From assembly GCF_001425205.1 (NCBI RefSeq), contig NZ_LMDW01000016.1, forward strand, positions 248,001 to 312,000: a DNA stretch of 64,000 nucleotides, given 5' to 3'. A program made the translations under genes and the position numbers. The notes under the pieces were generated by a model that saw only the letters and a list, made by a program, of their open reading frames with translations, made no database searches and was not told the origin of the DNA. This DNA comes from Variovorax sp. Root411. GTDB taxonomy: Bacteria > Pseudomonadota > Gammaproteobacteria > Burkholderiales > Burkholderiaceae_C. Below, one piece after another: positions 38,920 to 52,459 of the stretch (position 1 is the first letter of the stretch; each line of letters starts with the position of its first letter).

Positions 38920-40734
38920 ATGCGGCTTCTCCGGGTCTGGTGGTTGATGGTGTGTGCGGTTCCCGCGTGGGCCGCGCATGGATATGCGCTCTGGGACGAC
39001 CTGAAGTACGCCCCAGGCTTCAAGGCCTTCGACTACGTGAACGTGAACGCCCCCAAAGGCGGCGAGTTGCGGCTGGTGAGCAACCAGCGCTACTCGACTT
39101 TCGACAAGTACAACCCCTTCACCATCAAGGGGGCACCGCCGGCCTACCTCGACAGCATGCTGTTCGAGTCTTTGTTGGCCGGTTCGATGGACGAAACCGG
39201 ATCGGGCTACGGCCTGCTGGCCGAGGATGTCGCGGTAGCCCCCGACCGCCGCAGCGTCACCTTCCGCCTGCGGCCCGAGGCGAGATTCCACAACGGCATG
39301 CCGGTCGAGGCGGCCGACGTGAAGCACAGCTACGACACGCTCATCGGCCCCTTCACCTCGCCGGGCTACAAGACGCTGCTGCAGGAAGTCGATGGTGCCG
39401 ACGTACTCGATTCACGCACCATTCGTTTCCGCTTCAAGACGGTCAATCGCGAGTTGCCGCTGATCGTGGGCAGCCTGCCTGTCTTCAGCCGCGCCTGGGG
39501 CGTGGAGAACGGCAAGGCCAAGCCCTTTGACCAGGTCGTGATGGATATTCCCATCGGCAGCGGTGCCTACAAGATCGGCCCCGTGCGCTTCGGCAAGGAC
39601 ATCACCTACGTGCGCGACCCCAACTACTGGGGCCGCGAGCTGCCGGTGAACCGTGGTTTGCACAATTTCGACCGGATCACCGTCAAGATCTACAAGGACA
39701 ACACGGCCCGGCTCGAAGCCCTGAAAGCGGGCGAGTTCGACATGATGAGCTTCTACTCGGCCGGCGACTGGGCGCGCCGGGTGAACGGCAAGCGCTTCAA
39801 TACGGGCGAACTCGTCAAGCACGAGTTCCCGCACAAGAAGCCGGCGGGTTTCCAGAGCTTCGTGCTCAACAGCCGCCGCGACAGGCTGAGTGATCCGCGC
39901 GTGCGCGAGGCGCTCGGCCTGGCACTCGACTACGAGTGGATGAACCGGCAGATGTTCTACAACGGCTATCCGCGCGTGAAGGACCTGTTCGGAAATACCG
40001 ATTGCGAGGCGCAGGGCTTGCCGTCTGCCGAGGAGAAGGCGCTGCTCGAACGTTGGCGCGGCAAAATCCCCGACGCGAGCTTTGGTCCGATGTTCACGCC
40101 GCCAATCACCGAGGGCGAGGGCCAGTCACTGCGCAACAACCTGCGCCGCGCGCGCGACCTGCTCAAGCAGGCCGGCTGGGAATACCGTGACGGCGCCTTG
40201 CGCAACGCCAGGGGCGAGGCCATGACGTTGGAATACCTCGACAGCAAGGAAGGCGGCGTGCGAACCGTGTCGCCTTGGATCCGCAACCTCGAGAAGCTCG
40301 GCATCACCCTGAACTTCGCGACCGTCGACTTCGCTCTCTACCAGGAGCGCCTCGACCGCTTCGACTTCGATATCACGACCATCAATTTCCCAGGCACGAA
40401 CAACCCCGGGCAGCAGTTGCTCGAGATCTTCGGCAGCAAGGCGGCCAAGACGGAGAGCTCGGGCAACTACATGGGCGTGTCGACGCCGGCGGTCGATGCC
40501 TTGCTCAAGGACATCGTCGATGCCGACACCAAGGCCGATCTGATACCCGCCTGCCGTGCGCTCGACCGCGTGATCATGCACAGCCACTATCTGATTCCCC
40601 AATGGACGCTGAACTCGCATCGCATCGTCTATGACGACTGGCGGCTCTCGTTCAAATCGCCCATGCCGCCGTACGCCAACGGTGAGGACTGGGTCATGGG
40701 CACATGGTGGGCCAAGCCGCCGCGCCAGAAATAG
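38920..40734 (+). CDS. yejA: peptide ABC transporter substrate-binding protein YejA
   Basis: 604-residue extracytoplasmic SBP family 5 protein. Signal peptide [18 protein letters not shown] with cleavage near [10 protein letters not shown], then the conserved YejA start [26 protein letters not shown]. YejABEF imports peptides such as microcin C-type peptides in enterobacteria. ATG at 38920 was chosen over ATG 38881 because the signal sequence begins there. It is divergent from fabI with 37 bp between. Confidence 0.93.
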   Translation: MRLLRVWWLMVCAVPAWAAHGYALWDDLKYAPGFKAFDYVNVNAPKGGELRLVSNQRYSTFDKYNPFTIKGAPPAYLDSMLFESLLAGSMDETGSGYGLLAEDVAVAPDRRSVTFRLRPEARFHNGMPVEAADVKHSYDTLIGPFTSPGYKTLLQEVDGADVLDSRTIRFRFKTVNRELPLIVGSLPVFSRAWGVENGKAKPFDQVVMDIPIGSGAYKIGPVRFGKDITYVRDPNYWGRELPVNRGLHNFDRITVKIYKDNTARLEALKAGEFDMMSFYSAGDWARRVNGKRFNTGELVKHEFPHKKPAGFQSFVLNSRRDRLSDPRVREALGLALDYEWMNRQMFYNGYPRVKDLFGNTDCEAQGLPSAEEKALLERWRGKIPDASFGPMFTPPITEGEGQSLRNNLRRARDLLKQAGWEYRDGALRNARGEAMTLEYLDSKEGGVRTVSPWIRNLEKLGITLNFATVDFALYQERLDRFDFDITTINFPGTNNPGQQLLEIFGSKAAKTESSGNYMGVSTPAVDALLKDIVDADTKADLIPACRALDRVIMHSHYLIPQWTLNSHRIVYDDWRLSFKSPMPPYANGEDWVMGTWWAKPPRQK

Positions 40735-40752
40735 AAGAGAAGGAAACAGGCC

Positions 40753-41793
40753 ATGCTCTCCTATGTCCTCAAGCGTCTGCTGCTGTTCATCCCGACCCTG
40801 CTCGGCGTGCTGCTGGTGACTTTCCTCGTGATCCAGTTCGTGCCCGGCGGGCCGGTGGAGCAGTACCTGGCCGAAGCCAAGACGGCGGGGCGGGGCGGCG
40901 GTGGCGGCGGCTTCGAGTCCGGCGGCGGCAGCTATCGCGGCAACCAGGGCGTCGACCCGAAGCGGCTCGAGCAGATCAAGGCGCTGTATGGCTTCGACAA
41001 GCCGCCGCACGAACGGCTGTTCCAGATGCTAGGCCAGTTCGCCCGCTTCGACCTGGGCAAGAGCTTCTTCCAGAACAAGGACGTCTGGACGCTGATCCTG
41101 GAGAAACTGCCCGTCTCGATCAGCCTGGGCCTCTGGACCTTCTTCATCAGCTATGGCGTGGCGGTGCCGCTGGGTGTTGCGAAGGCGGTGAGGGCGGGCA
41201 CGCGCTTCGACCTGATCAGCACGCTGATCGTGCTCATCGGCTACGCCATCCCGGGCTTCGTGCTGGGGGTGGCGCTGCTGGTGGTGTTCGGCGGGCAGTT
41301 GCAGTGGTTCCCGCTGCGAGGGTTGACCTCGGCCAACTGGGACGACCTGGGCTGGGGCGCGCGCATCGTCGACTATCTCTGGCACATCACGCTGCCCGTC
41401 ACGGCGATGGTTCTCGGCAGCTTCGCGGTGACGGCCATGCTCACCAAGAACGCCTTCCTCGAGGAAATCCGCAAGCAGTACGTGCTGACGGCGCGCGCCA
41501 AGGGGCTGGGCGAGAAGCAGGTGCTCTGGAAGCATGTGTTCCGCAATGCGCTGATCCCCATCATCACCGGGCTGCCTTCGGCGTTCATCGGTGCGTTCTT
41601 CGCCGGCTCGCTGCTGATCGAAACGTTGTTCTCGCTCGACGGCCTGGGCTTGCTGGGCTACGAGAGCGTGATTCGGCGCGACTATCCCGTCGTGCTCGGC
41701 ACCCTCTATCTCTTCACGCTGATCGGCCTGGTGACCAAGTTGATTTCCGATCTCTGCTACGTCTGGGTGGACCCGCGTGTCAAATTCGACTGA
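40753..41793 (+). CDS. yejB: microcin C/peptide ABC transporter permease YejB
   Basis: 346 residues. Typical DppB-like permease with a first helix (YVLKRLLLFIPTLLGVLLVTF), a Gly-rich periplasmic insert (about 48-65) as also occurs in E. coli YejB, and the EAA-type loop RKQYVLTARAKGLGEKQVLWKHVFRNALIP. Five further membrane helices. GAGAAGGAAA precedes the ATG. Overlaps yejE by 17 bases. Confidence 0.94.
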   Translation: MLSYVLKRLLLFIPTLLGVLLVTFLVIQFVPGGPVEQYLAEAKTAGRGGGGGGFESGGGSYRGNQGVDPKRLEQIKALYGFDKPPHERLFQMLGQFARFDLGKSFFQNKDVWTLILEKLPVSISLGLWTFFISYGVAVPLGVAKAVRAGTRFDLISTLIVLIGYAIPGFVLGVALLVVFGGQLQWFPLRGLTSANWDDLGWGARIVDYLWHITLPVTAMVLGSFAVTAMLTKNAFLEEIRKQYVLTARAKGLGEKQVLWKHVFRNALIPIITGLPSAFIGAFFAGSLLIETLFSLDGLGLLGYESVIRRDYPVVLGTLYLFTLIGLVTKLISDLCYVWVDPRVKFD

Positions 41794-42883
41794 GGGCGTT
41801 GTGCCGGTGAGTGCGCCCGGTGGCACGGAGACGAAGGCAACGCCTGTGGTCGCAGCGGCCCACCTCTCCCCTGGTCGTCGTGCGTGGATGCGTTTCAAGC
41901 GCAACCGCCTCGGCTTCTGGAGCTTGGTGCTCTTCGCGACCCTGGTGGTGCTGAGCCTGTTCGCCGAGGTGCTGTCGACGGACAAGCCGCTTGTCCTGCG
42001 CTATGAAGGGCGCACTTATTTCCCGGTGCTGCGCGATTACTCCGAGAAGACTTTCGGCGGCGACTTCGAAACGCCAACCGACTACCTTGACCCCTTCATT
42101 CGAGAACGCATCACGAAGGGCGACAACTGGGCGATCTATGCGCCCAACCCCTACGGACCGAAAACTCTCAATTACTTCGCCAAGTCGCCGAGCCCGGCCG
42201 CCCCGACGGCCGACAATCTGCTCGGCACCGACGACCGCGGTCGCGATCTCTTCGCGCAACTGATCTACGGCTTCCGCGTGAGCGTGCTCTTCGGCCTGGC
42301 GCTCACCGCCATCGGCACGGTGCTGGGCGTTATCGCCGGCGCCGTGCAGGGCTACTTCGCCGGCAAGACCGACCTCGCGTTCCAGCGATTCATCGAAATC
42401 TGGAGCTCCATGCCGGAGCTGTACCTGCTGATCATCTTCAGCGCGATCTTCGCTCCCAGCGTGGCACTGCTGCTCATCCTGCTGAGCCTGTTCGGCTGGA
42501 TGGGCCTGGCCGACTACGTGCGCGCGGAGTTCCTGCGCAACCGCCAGATGGACTACGTGCGCGCCGCGCGCGCCCTCGGCGTAGGCAACCTGCAGATCAT
42601 GTGGCGCCACATCCTGCCGAACAGCATGGTGCCGGTCGTCACCTTCCTGCCGTTTCGCATGAGCGCGGCCATCCTGGCGCTGACCTCACTCGACTTCCTG
42701 GGCTTGGGCGTGCCGCCGGGCACGCCATCACTCGGCGAACTGCTTAGCCAGGGCAAGGCCAACATCGATGCCTGGTGGATCTCGATATCGACCTTCGGCG
42801 TGCTCGTCGTCACCCTGATGCTGCTGACCTTCATGGGCGACGCGCTGCGCGACGCGCTCGATCCGCGCAAGGCCGACAAATGA
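41777..42883 (+). CDS. yejE: microcin C/peptide ABC transporter permease YejE
   Basis: 368 residues from a GTG at 41777 inside the end of yejB. The first membrane helix follows MRFKRNRLGFWSLVLF; a large periplasmic loop (about 70-140) precedes the GTDDRGRDLFAQLIYGFRVSVLFG permease core and the coupling loop YVRAARALGVGNLQIMWRHILPNSM. The C-terminus ends with a helix and DALDPRKADK. It ends with ATGA into yejF. Confidence 0.94.
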   Translation: MSNSTEGVVPVSAPGGTETKATPVVAAAHLSPGRRAWMRFKRNRLGFWSLVLFATLVVLSLFAEVLSTDKPLVLRYEGRTYFPVLRDYSEKTFGGDFETPTDYLDPFIRERITKGDNWAIYAPNPYGPKTLNYFAKSPSPAAPTADNLLGTDDRGRDLFAQLIYGFRVSVLFGLALTAIGTVLGVIAGAVQGYFAGKTDLAFQRFIEIWSSMPELYLLIIFSAIFAPSVALLLILLSLFGWMGLADYVRAEFLRNRQMDYVRAARALGVGNLQIMWRHILPNSMVPVVTFLPFRMSAAILALTSLDFLGLGVPPGTPSLGELLSQGKANIDAWWISISTFGVLVVTLMLLTFMGDALRDALDPRKADK

Positions 42884-44517
42884 TGAACGACCCACAACTC
42901 AAGCAGGCCCTGCTGGACGTGAAAGGCCTGCGCGTCGCATTCAGCGGCAAGGAGGTTGTGCACGGCATCGACTTCCAGGTGGCCGCCGGCGAAAAGCTCG
43001 CGCTGGTCGGCGAGTCGGGCTCGGGCAAGACGGTCACGGCGCTGTCGCTGCTGCGGCTGGTGCAGAACGCTGATGTCACCGGCGTCGCAAGGCTCTTCGG
43101 TGGCGCAGCGCCGCAGGGCGTGCGCGACCTGCTGTCGATTCCGGAGCGCCAACTGCGCGGTATCCGCGGCAAGGAGATCGCGATGATCTTCCAGGAGCCG
43201 ATGACCGCGCTGAATGCGCTCTACAGCGTCGGCGACCAGATCGCCGAGGTGCTCGAACTGCATGAGGGTCTGTCGGCTCGCGCCGCGCAGGCAGCCGCCG
43301 TCCAGTTGCTGGCCGATACCGGCATTCCCGAGCCGGCGCGGCGGGCGAGGGCGTTTCCGCACCAACTCTCGGGCGGCCAGCGCCAGCGCGCGATGATCGC
43401 GATGGCGCTCGCCTGCAAGCCGCGCCTGCTGCTGGCCGACGAACCGACTACCGCGCTCGACGTCACGGTGCGCGCGCAGATTCTGGAATTGCTGGCCGAC
43501 CTGCAGCGCAAGTACGGCATGGCCGTGCTGCTCATCACGCACGACCTGAATCTGGTGCGTCGTTTCGCCGATCGCGTGGTGGTCATGGAGAACGGCCACA
43601 TCGTCGAGCATGGCACTGTGGCACCGGTGTTCGACGCCCCGCAGCACCCCTACACACGCAAGCTGATCGACAGCCATCCGCAGCGCAATGTGGCGGCCGT
43701 CGCTGCACGCGCTGACGCGGCGCCGGTGATCGAGGCGAAGGCCCTGCGCGTGATCTACCCGGTGCCGAGGCCCGGCATCGCCGGCTGGTTCCGAAAGGGC
43801 GAGTTCGTGGCGGTGCAGGGCGCAGACTTCCGCATCGTGCCGGGTGAGACCCTCGGTGTGGTGGGCGAATCGGGTTCCGGCAAGTCGACGCTTGCGCTGG
43901 CGGCGCTGGGGCTTTTGAAGCACCAGGGTGCGTTGAAGGTCGCGGGCAAGGGCTGGGCGGTCGATCGCGCCTCCGACCTCGGCCTGCGCCGCGTCATGCA
44001 GGTGGTGTTCCAGGACCCGTTCTCGTCGCTGTCGCCGCGCATGACGGTGGAGCAGATCGTGGGCGAGGGGTTGCGCGTGCATGCGCCCGAACTCGACGTC
44101 GGAGCGCGCCGCGCCCGCGCGCTCGCCGCACTGGCCGACGTCGGGCTGACGGAGGCCCAGTTCCCCTCGCTGCTCGATCGCTATCCGCACGAGTTCTCGG
44201 GCGGACAACGGCAGCGCCTGGCGATCGCCCGTGCGCTGATCGTCGATCCGCAACTGCTGGTGCTGGACGAGCCGACCAGCGCGCTCGACGTGACGATCCA
44301 GAAGCAGGTGCTGAGCCTGCTTCAGCGCCTGCAGCGCGAGCGTGGGCTGAGCTACCTGCTGATCACGCACGACGTCGAGGTGATCCGTGCCATGGCGCAC
44401 CACGTCATCGTGATGAAGGACGGGGCCATTCTCGAAACCGGGCCGGTCGAGCGCGTGCTCGATGCGCCCGATCACCCCTACACAAAAAAGCTGGTGGCCG
44501 CCGCGCTGCTGGAATAA
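42880..44517 (+). CDS. yejF: peptide ABC transporter ATP-binding protein YejF
   Basis: 545 residues with two ABC ATPase domains, as in E. coli YejF, powering YejBE. Each has Walker A GESGSGKT or GESGSGKS, signatures LSGGQRQRAMIAMAL and FSGGQRQRLAIARAL, and Walker B LLLADEPTTALD and LLVLDEPTSALD. The C-termini of both domains carry the oligopeptide-family HPYTRKL/HPYTKKL motif. Start ATG at 42880 overlaps the yejE stop; a second ATG follows directly (42883). Confidence 0.95.
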   Translation: MMNDPQLKQALLDVKGLRVAFSGKEVVHGIDFQVAAGEKLALVGESGSGKTVTALSLLRLVQNADVTGVARLFGGAAPQGVRDLLSIPERQLRGIRGKEIAMIFQEPMTALNALYSVGDQIAEVLELHEGLSARAAQAAAVQLLADTGIPEPARRARAFPHQLSGGQRQRAMIAMALACKPRLLLADEPTTALDVTVRAQILELLADLQRKYGMAVLLITHDLNLVRRFADRVVVMENGHIVEHGTVAPVFDAPQHPYTRKLIDSHPQRNVAAVAARADAAPVIEAKALRVIYPVPRPGIAGWFRKGEFVAVQGADFRIVPGETLGVVGESGSGKSTLALAALGLLKHQGALKVAGKGWAVDRASDLGLRRVMQVVFQDPFSSLSPRMTVEQIVGEGLRVHAPELDVGARRARALAALADVGLTEAQFPSLLDRYPHEFSGGQRQRLAIARALIVDPQLLVLDEPTSALDVTIQKQVLSLLQRLQRERGLSYLLITHDVEVIRAMAHHVIVMKDGAILETGPVERVLDAPDHPYTKKLVAAALLE

Positions 44518-44533
44518 ACGGAGTTTGCAAGAA

Positions 44534-45736
44534 ATGTCGGAAACCGGACGCGACCGGCGCGGCGCCTGGCGCGCGGCGCTGGCCTGCATGGTCACCCTTG
44601 CGGTGGCGATGGGCCTGGGGCGCTTCGCCTTCACGCCCATGCTGCCCATCATGCTGCACGAGGGAAAACTGGAGCTGGCGGCGGGCGGGGTGCTGGCGTC
44701 GCTCAACTACCTGGGGTACTTCCTCGGTGCGCTGAGCTGCGCGGCCATCGGCATCAAGGCTTCGAGCATGGTGCGGGGCGGCTTGGCGGCCACGGCGGCC
44801 CTGCTGATCGGCATGGGGTTGCTTCACAGCTTCACGAGCTGGGGTGTGCTGCGTACGGCGGCGGGCGTGATGAGCGCCTGGGTTTTCGTCTTTGCCTCGG
44901 GCTGGGGGTTACGCCGCCTGTCGGAAACGAACGCGCCAACGCTGGCCGGGGTGATCTACACCGGGCCGGGCATCGGTATCGCCATGACGGGCCTGCTCGG
45001 CGGCGCGCTGGGGCGCTGGGGTTCCGAGGCGGGGTGGATCGGCCTGGGTGTCCTGGCCATAGTGCTGGTCGCGGTGATCTGGCGGGTTTTCGACGACGGC
45101 GAGCGGGCACCGGTCGGCGGCGGGGCAGCACCGGCGCCTGCTGCTGCGGCCCGCGCGGCCGGATCGGCGGCTGACCGCAGCGACGCGATCTGGCTGGTCG
45201 CGCTCTACGGGCTGGCCGGTTTTGGCTACATCATCACCGCCACCTTCCTGCCGGTGATCGCCCGGCAGGCGCTGCCGGGGTCGCCCTGGCCCGACTTCTT
45301 CTGGCCGCTGTTCGGGCTGGCCATCATTCCGGGTGCGCTGATCGGAGCCCGCGCGCCAACGCACTGGGACAACCGGCTGCTGCTGGCTGGCGCCTACGCG
45401 CTGCAGGCGCTCGGTGTCGTGCTGTCGGTGGCGTGGCCGACGATCGCCGGGTTCGCGCTCGGCAGCCTGCTGCTGGGCATGCCGTTCACCGCCATCACGC
45501 TTTTTGCGATGCGGGATGCCCGCCGTCTGCGAGGCAACGCCGCGGCCGGGCTGATCGGCTATGCAACGGCTTCTTATGGGGTGGGGCAGATCATCGGCCC
45601 GCTGTTTGCGGCGCCGCTCGCCCAGCGAACCGGGTCTTTTCAGCTGCCGCTGCTCGTGGCGGCGGCGGCGCTGGCACTCGGTGCGGTCCTGTTTGCGTTG
45701 GTTTGGTCTAAATCACGTCGCGCAATAGCCGATTGA
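44534..45736 (+). CDS. MFS transporter, YbfB/YjiJ family
   Basis: 400 residues, about 12 membrane segments. The N-terminal WRAALACMVTLAVAMGLGRFAFTPMLPIML signature of YbfB/YjiJ-type carriers is present, then GYFLGALSC and the duplicated half from DAIWLVALYGLAGFGYIITATFLPVIA. Substrate unknown. It starts 16 bp after yejF and so is probably the last gene of that transcript. Confidence 0.85.
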   Translation: MSETGRDRRGAWRAALACMVTLAVAMGLGRFAFTPMLPIMLHEGKLELAAGGVLASLNYLGYFLGALSCAAIGIKASSMVRGGLAATAALLIGMGLLHSFTSWGVLRTAAGVMSAWVFVFASGWGLRRLSETNAPTLAGVIYTGPGIGIAMTGLLGGALGRWGSEAGWIGLGVLAIVLVAVIWRVFDDGERAPVGGGAAPAPAAAARAAGSAADRSDAIWLVALYGLAGFGYIITATFLPVIARQALPGSPWPDFFWPLFGLAIIPGALIGARAPTHWDNRLLLAGAYALQALGVVLSVAWPTIAGFALGSLLLGMPFTAITLFAMRDARRLRGNAAAGLIGYATASYGVGQIIGPLFAAPLAQRTGSFQLPLLVAAAALALGAVLFALVWSKSRRAIAD

Positions 45737-45749
45737 GGGACAAAGCCCC

Positions 45750-45777
45750 TTCATATATTGCACAAATAGCATATAAT
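45750..45777 (+). promoter_or_regulatory. candidate sigma-70 promoter of the rimP-nusA-infB operon
   Basis: A perfect TATAAT (45772-45777) with TTCATA (45750-45755) 16 bases upstream, matching four of six bases of TTGACA. Transcription would start near 45784, only about 9 bases before the terminator hairpin at 45793. The nearest -35 look-alike TTGCAC (45758) is too close. Confidence 0.55.
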
Positions 45778-45792
45778 TCGAGGCTCACGACC

Positions 45793-45824
45793 AAACGGGC
45801 GGGTACCAACCGCCCGTTTTTTTT
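45793..45824 (+). terminator. intrinsic terminator between MFS gene and rimP
   Basis: 10-bp stem AAACGGGCGG / CCGCCCGTTT, 7-base loop, followed by a run of T. It may simply end the yej-MFS transcript, or, because a promoter precedes it, attenuate the rimP-nusA-infB operon. Confidence 0.9.
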
Positions 45825-45931
45825 GGTCTATGCATTCTGGGCTGAGCATTCATGGCTGAGCTCATGGCGATTTGGCATCCGTGGCGGGCGGGTGGCATGA
45901 ACCCAGTTATTCAAAAGGCGCATTCGAACAC

Positions 45932-46579
45932 GTGGCATTGCAGCAAATAGTGGAACAAACCGTGGCCGGTCTCGGCTATGACCTGGTCGAGATCGAGCGC
46001 TCGGCCGGGGGATTGCTGCGCGTGACGATTGATTTGCCCTGGACGGCCCCCACCTCTGAAGCTGTGGCTGCGGGTGTGCCCGAGCCCTTCGTGACGGTCG
46101 AGGACTGCGAGAAGGTAACGCGCCAATTGCAGTTCGCGCTCGAGGTCGATGGTGTCGATTACAAGCGGCTCGAGGTGTCCTCGCCGGGTATTGACCGTCC
46201 GCTGCGCAATGAGCAGGATTTCGAGCGTTTCGTGGGCGAGGTGATCGACATCACGCTCAAGGCGCCCATGGGCGCGGCAGCGGCGGGCCAAGTGTCGGCC
46301 AACCGCAAGAAGTTTCGCGGCACGCTGGAGCGGGTCGCAAAGGTAGAGGGTGCCGCTGGCGCCCAGGGCTGGCAAATCGTCTGGAACGATGCGCCGGAGC
46401 CCAAGCCAGGTCAAAAAGTGAGCAAGAAGCGCGCGCCCGCAACGCTGCAGGCGCTGGGCTTCGTGCTGGACGAGCTGCGCGACGCGCGGCTCGCGCCCAT
46501 TGTGGATTTCAAGGGCCGCAAGGCCAAAACCCAACCGGGTTTTTCGGATATTGACGACGGAACGCAGGTTCCGGACTGA
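45932..46579 (+). CDS. rimP: ribosome maturation factor RimP
   Basis: 215-residue protein needed for 30S subunit maturation. The GTG at 45932 ([21 protein letters not shown]) fits the family start; a TTG at 45872 would add 20 unmatched residues. Conserved core: [16 protein letters not shown], then [27 protein letters not shown] charged stretch (about 160-180) and a longer C-terminus make it longer than the E. coli protein (150). It is the first gene of the rimP-nusA-infB-rbfA-truB-typA run. Confidence 0.92.
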   Translation: MALQQIVEQTVAGLGYDLVEIERSAGGLLRVTIDLPWTAPTSEAVAAGVPEPFVTVEDCEKVTRQLQFALEVDGVDYKRLEVSSPGIDRPLRNEQDFERFVGEVIDITLKAPMGAAAAGQVSANRKKFRGTLERVAKVEGAAGAQGWQIVWNDAPEPKPGQKVSKKRAPATLQALGFVLDELRDARLAPIVDFKGRKAKTQPGFSDIDDGTQVPD

Positions 46580-46595
46580 CCAGAGGAGTGGTGGC

Positions 46596-48089
46596 ATGAA
46601 TCGCGAAATGTTGATGTTGGTGGATGCGATCTCGCGCGAGAAGAACGTCGAACGTGACGTCGTCTTCGGCGCGGTCGAATCCGCACTGGCGCAAGCCACC
46701 AAGAAGCTCCACCAGGGCGACGTGGACATTCGCGTCGCGGTCGATCGCGACAGCGGCGACTACGAGACCTTCCGCCGCTGGCATGTCGTGCCCGACGAGG
46801 CCGGCCTGCAGCTGCCCGACCAGGAAATCCTCCTGTTCGAAGCCAAGGAAGAAATGTCGGACATCGAAGTCGGCGAGTACATCGAAGAAGCTGTGGACTC
46901 GGTGCCGATCGGCCGCATTGGCGCCATGGCTGCCAAGCAGGTCATCCTGCAGAAGATCCGCGACGCCGAGCGCGAGATGCTGCTCAACGACTTCATGTCG
47001 CGCGGCGACAAGATCTTCGTGGGCACCGTCAAGCGCCTGGATAAGGGCGACATCATCGTCGAGGCCGGCCGCGTCGAAGGCCGCCTGCGCCGCAGCGAGA
47101 TGATCGCCAAGGAAAACCTGCGCAATGGCGACCGCGTGCGCGCCATGATCATGGAAGTCGACCTGACGCTGCGCGGCGCTCCCATCATCCTTTCGCGCTC
47201 GGCCCCCGAGTTCATGATCGAGCTGTTCCGCCAGGAAGTGCCCGAGATCGAACAGGGCCTGCTCGAAATCAAGAGCTGCGCCCGTGATCCGGGTTCGCGC
47301 GCCAAGATCGCCGTGCTCTCGCACGACAAGCGCGTCGATCCGATCGGCACCTGCGTCGGCGTGCGCGGTACCCGCGTCAACGCCGTGACCAACGAGCTCG
47401 CCGGCGAGCGCGTGGACATCGTGCTGTGGAGCGAAGACCCGGCCCAGTTCGTGATCGGTGCGCTGGCTCCGGCCAACGTGTCGTCGATCGTGGTGGACGA
47501 AGAAAAGCACGCGATGGACGTGGTGGTCGACGAGGAAAACCTCGCGATCGCTATCGGCCGCGGCGGCCAGAACGTGCGCCTGGCTTCCGACCTCACCGGT
47601 TGGAAGATCAACATCATGGACGCCAACGAATCTGCACAAAAGCAGGCCGTCGAGACCGATGCCAGTCGCAAGCTCTTCATGGAAAAGCTCGATGTCGACG
47701 AGGAAATCGCCGACATCCTGATCTCCGAAGGCTTCAACAGCCTCGAGGAAGTGGCATATGTGCCGATTTCCGAAATGCTGGAGATCGAAGCTTTCGACGA
47801 AGACACCATCAACGAGCTGCGCACGCGAGCCAAGGATGCGCTGCTGACCATGGAAATCGCCAAGGAAGAGGGTGTCGAGCCCCAATCGGCAGTGTCGCAG
47901 GACCTGCACGATCTCGAAGGCCTGGACCCCGAGCTGATTCCCAAGCTGACCGAAGCGGGTGTGAACACCCGTGACGATCTTGCCGACCTCGCGGTCGATG
48001 AACTCACCGAAATCACCGGCCAGAGCGCCGATGACGCCAAAGCCCTCATCTTGAAAGCCCGCGAACACTGGTTCGCCGGCCAAGAGTGA
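46596..48089 (+). CDS. nusA: transcription termination/antitermination factor NusA
   Basis: 497 residues. N-terminal RNA polymerase-binding domain ([28 protein letters not shown]), S1 domain (about 135-200, [22 protein letters not shown]), KH1 and KH2 ([40 protein letters not shown]) and two C-terminal acidic repeats ([25 protein letters not shown] and [21 protein letters not shown]). Both AR repeats are present as in E. coli. AGAGGAG 7 bases before the ATG sets the start. Confidence 0.98.
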   Translation: MNREMLMLVDAISREKNVERDVVFGAVESALAQATKKLHQGDVDIRVAVDRDSGDYETFRRWHVVPDEAGLQLPDQEILLFEAKEEMSDIEVGEYIEEAVDSVPIGRIGAMAAKQVILQKIRDAEREMLLNDFMSRGDKIFVGTVKRLDKGDIIVEAGRVEGRLRRSEMIAKENLRNGDRVRAMIMEVDLTLRGAPIILSRSAPEFMIELFRQEVPEIEQGLLEIKSCARDPGSRAKIAVLSHDKRVDPIGTCVGVRGTRVNAVTNELAGERVDIVLWSEDPAQFVIGALAPANVSSIVVDEEKHAMDVVVDEENLAIAIGRGGQNVRLASDLTGWKINIMDANESAQKQAVETDASRKLFMEKLDVDEEIADILISEGFNSLEEVAYVPISEMLEIEAFDEDTINELRTRAKDALLTMEIAKEEGVEPQSAVSQDLHDLEGLDPELIPKLTEAGVNTRDDLADLAVDELTEITGQSADDAKALILKAREHWFAGQE

Positions 48090-48113
48090 CGGTCATGGAG
48101 GCACGAAACCAAT

Positions 48114-51104
<2,991 letters not shown>

Positions 51105-51128
51105 CAGGCGTTCGATGCGACCGAGTCC

Positions 51129-51500
51129 ATGCCGAAAAGAAAAGCCGCCGCCCCCAACCGCGCGTTCAAGGTTGCCGACCAGATCCAGCGCGATCTGACG
51201 GAGCTGATCGCGCGCGAGTTGAAGGACCCGCGCGTGGGCATGGTCACGATCCAGGCCGTCGAGGTCACGCCCGACTATGCGCACGCGAAGATCTTCTTCA
51301 GCCTGCTCACGGGCGACGTGGACGAGACCACCGAAGCGCTGAACCAGGCCGCGGGCTTCCTGCGCAACGGCCTGTTCAAGCGCCTGCATATCCACACCGT
51401 GCCCACGCTGCACTTCCTGTTCGACCGCACCACCGAGCGTGCGGCCGACATGAACGCGCTCATTGCGCAGGCCGTCGCTTCGCGCTCGAAAGACGACTAG
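51129..51500 (+). CDS. rbfA: 30S ribosome-binding factor RbfA
   Basis: 123 residues, single KH-like domain that binds immature 30S subunits. Family blocks [44 protein letters not shown] and the C-terminal [21 protein letters not shown] are intact. 24 bp after infB, 2 bp before truB; conserved infB-rbfA-truB order. Confidence 0.97.
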   Translation: MPKRKAAAPNRAFKVADQIQRDLTELIARELKDPRVGMVTIQAVEVTPDYAHAKIFFSLLTGDVDETTEALNQAAGFLRNGLFKRLHIHTVPTLHFLFDRTTERAADMNALIAQAVASRSKDD

Positions 51501-51502
51501 CC

Positions 51503-52459
51503 ATGAACGCGCCACGCACACGGGTGCAGCGGCGCCCTGTGCATGGGGTGTTGTTGCTCGACAAGCCGCTGGGACTCTCCAGCAACCAGGCCTTGCAGAA
51601 GGCCAAGTGGTTGCTGCGCGCCGAAAAGGCGGGCCACACCGGCACGCTCGATCCGCTTGCGACCGGCGTTCTGCCGGTGTGCTTTGGCGCGGCCACCAAA
51701 TTCAGCCAACTTCACCTTGATGCCGACAAGACTTACGAGGCCACGGCCCGTCTGGGCGTCAAGACTGCGACCGGCGATGCCGAAGGCGACGTGATCGCCG
51801 AGCGGCCCGTACACGTCACGCCGCAAGACCTGGCGCGCGTCGAGGCGCAGTTCACCGGCCCGATCCGCCAGGTGCCCCCGATGCACAGCGCGCTCAAGAA
51901 AGACGGCAAGGCGCTGTACGAGTACGCCCGCGAAGGCATCGAAGTCGAGCGCGCGCCGCGCGACGTGGTGATCCACAAGCTCGAACTCGCCGCCATCGAT
52001 GGCAACACGATCCGCATTCTTGCTGCCGTCAGCAAGGGCACCTACATCCGCACCCTCGGCGAAGACATCGGTGAGGCGCTGGGCTGCGGTGCGCACCTGA
52101 CCTCGCTGCGCCGCACCGCTACGGGCGGCTTCGTCGAAGCCCAGTGCATCACGCTCGAGGCGCTTGAAGCCTTGGACGAAGAAGAGCGACTGGCACGGCT
52201 CCTGCCTGCCGAAGCCTTGGTGGACGGCCACAGCCGCGTCACGCTCGGCGCGGAAGATTCGGCACGTTTTCTCTCGGGACTGCGCCGCCGCGGCAGTTGG
52301 GCCGATGCGAGCGAGGTGGCCGTGTTCGGCACCGAGCCACCTGCCTTCCTCGGCACGGCCCACGTCACGGCCGGCGAACTGATACCGGGGCGCTTGCTGA
52401 ACCCCATCGAAATCCAGCAAATTCTTTTGAACGCACAACAGATCGAAGCGACACCATGA
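51503..52459 (+). CDS. truB: tRNA pseudouridine(55) synthase
   Basis: 318 residues. Makes pseudouridine 55 in the tRNA T-loop. Catalytic Asp50 in [13 protein letters not shown], then [10 protein letters not shown] and [19 protein letters not shown], and a C-terminal PUA-like region. Start ATG at 51503 follows rbfA by 2 bases; the stop overlaps the typA ATG (ATGA). Confidence 0.97.
   Translation: MNAPRTRVQRRPVHGVLLLDKPLGLSSNQALQKAKWLLRAEKAGHTGTLDPLATGVLPVCFGAATKFSQLHLDADKTYEATARLGVKTATGDAEGDVIAERPVHVTPQDLARVEAQFTGPIRQVPPMHSALKKDGKALYEYAREGIEVERAPRDVVIHKLELAAIDGNTIRILAAVSKGTYIRTLGEDIGEALGCGAHLTSLRRTATGGFVEAQCITLEALEALDEEERLARLLPAEALVDGHSRVTLGAEDSARFLSGLRRRGSWADASEVAVFGTEPPAFLGTAHVTAGELIPGRLLNPIEIQQILLNAQQIEATP

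Noticed and set aside
45758..45777. TTGCAC-TATAAT as a -35/-10 pair
   Set aside because: Only 8 bases apart; the -35 was reassigned to TTCATA at 45750.
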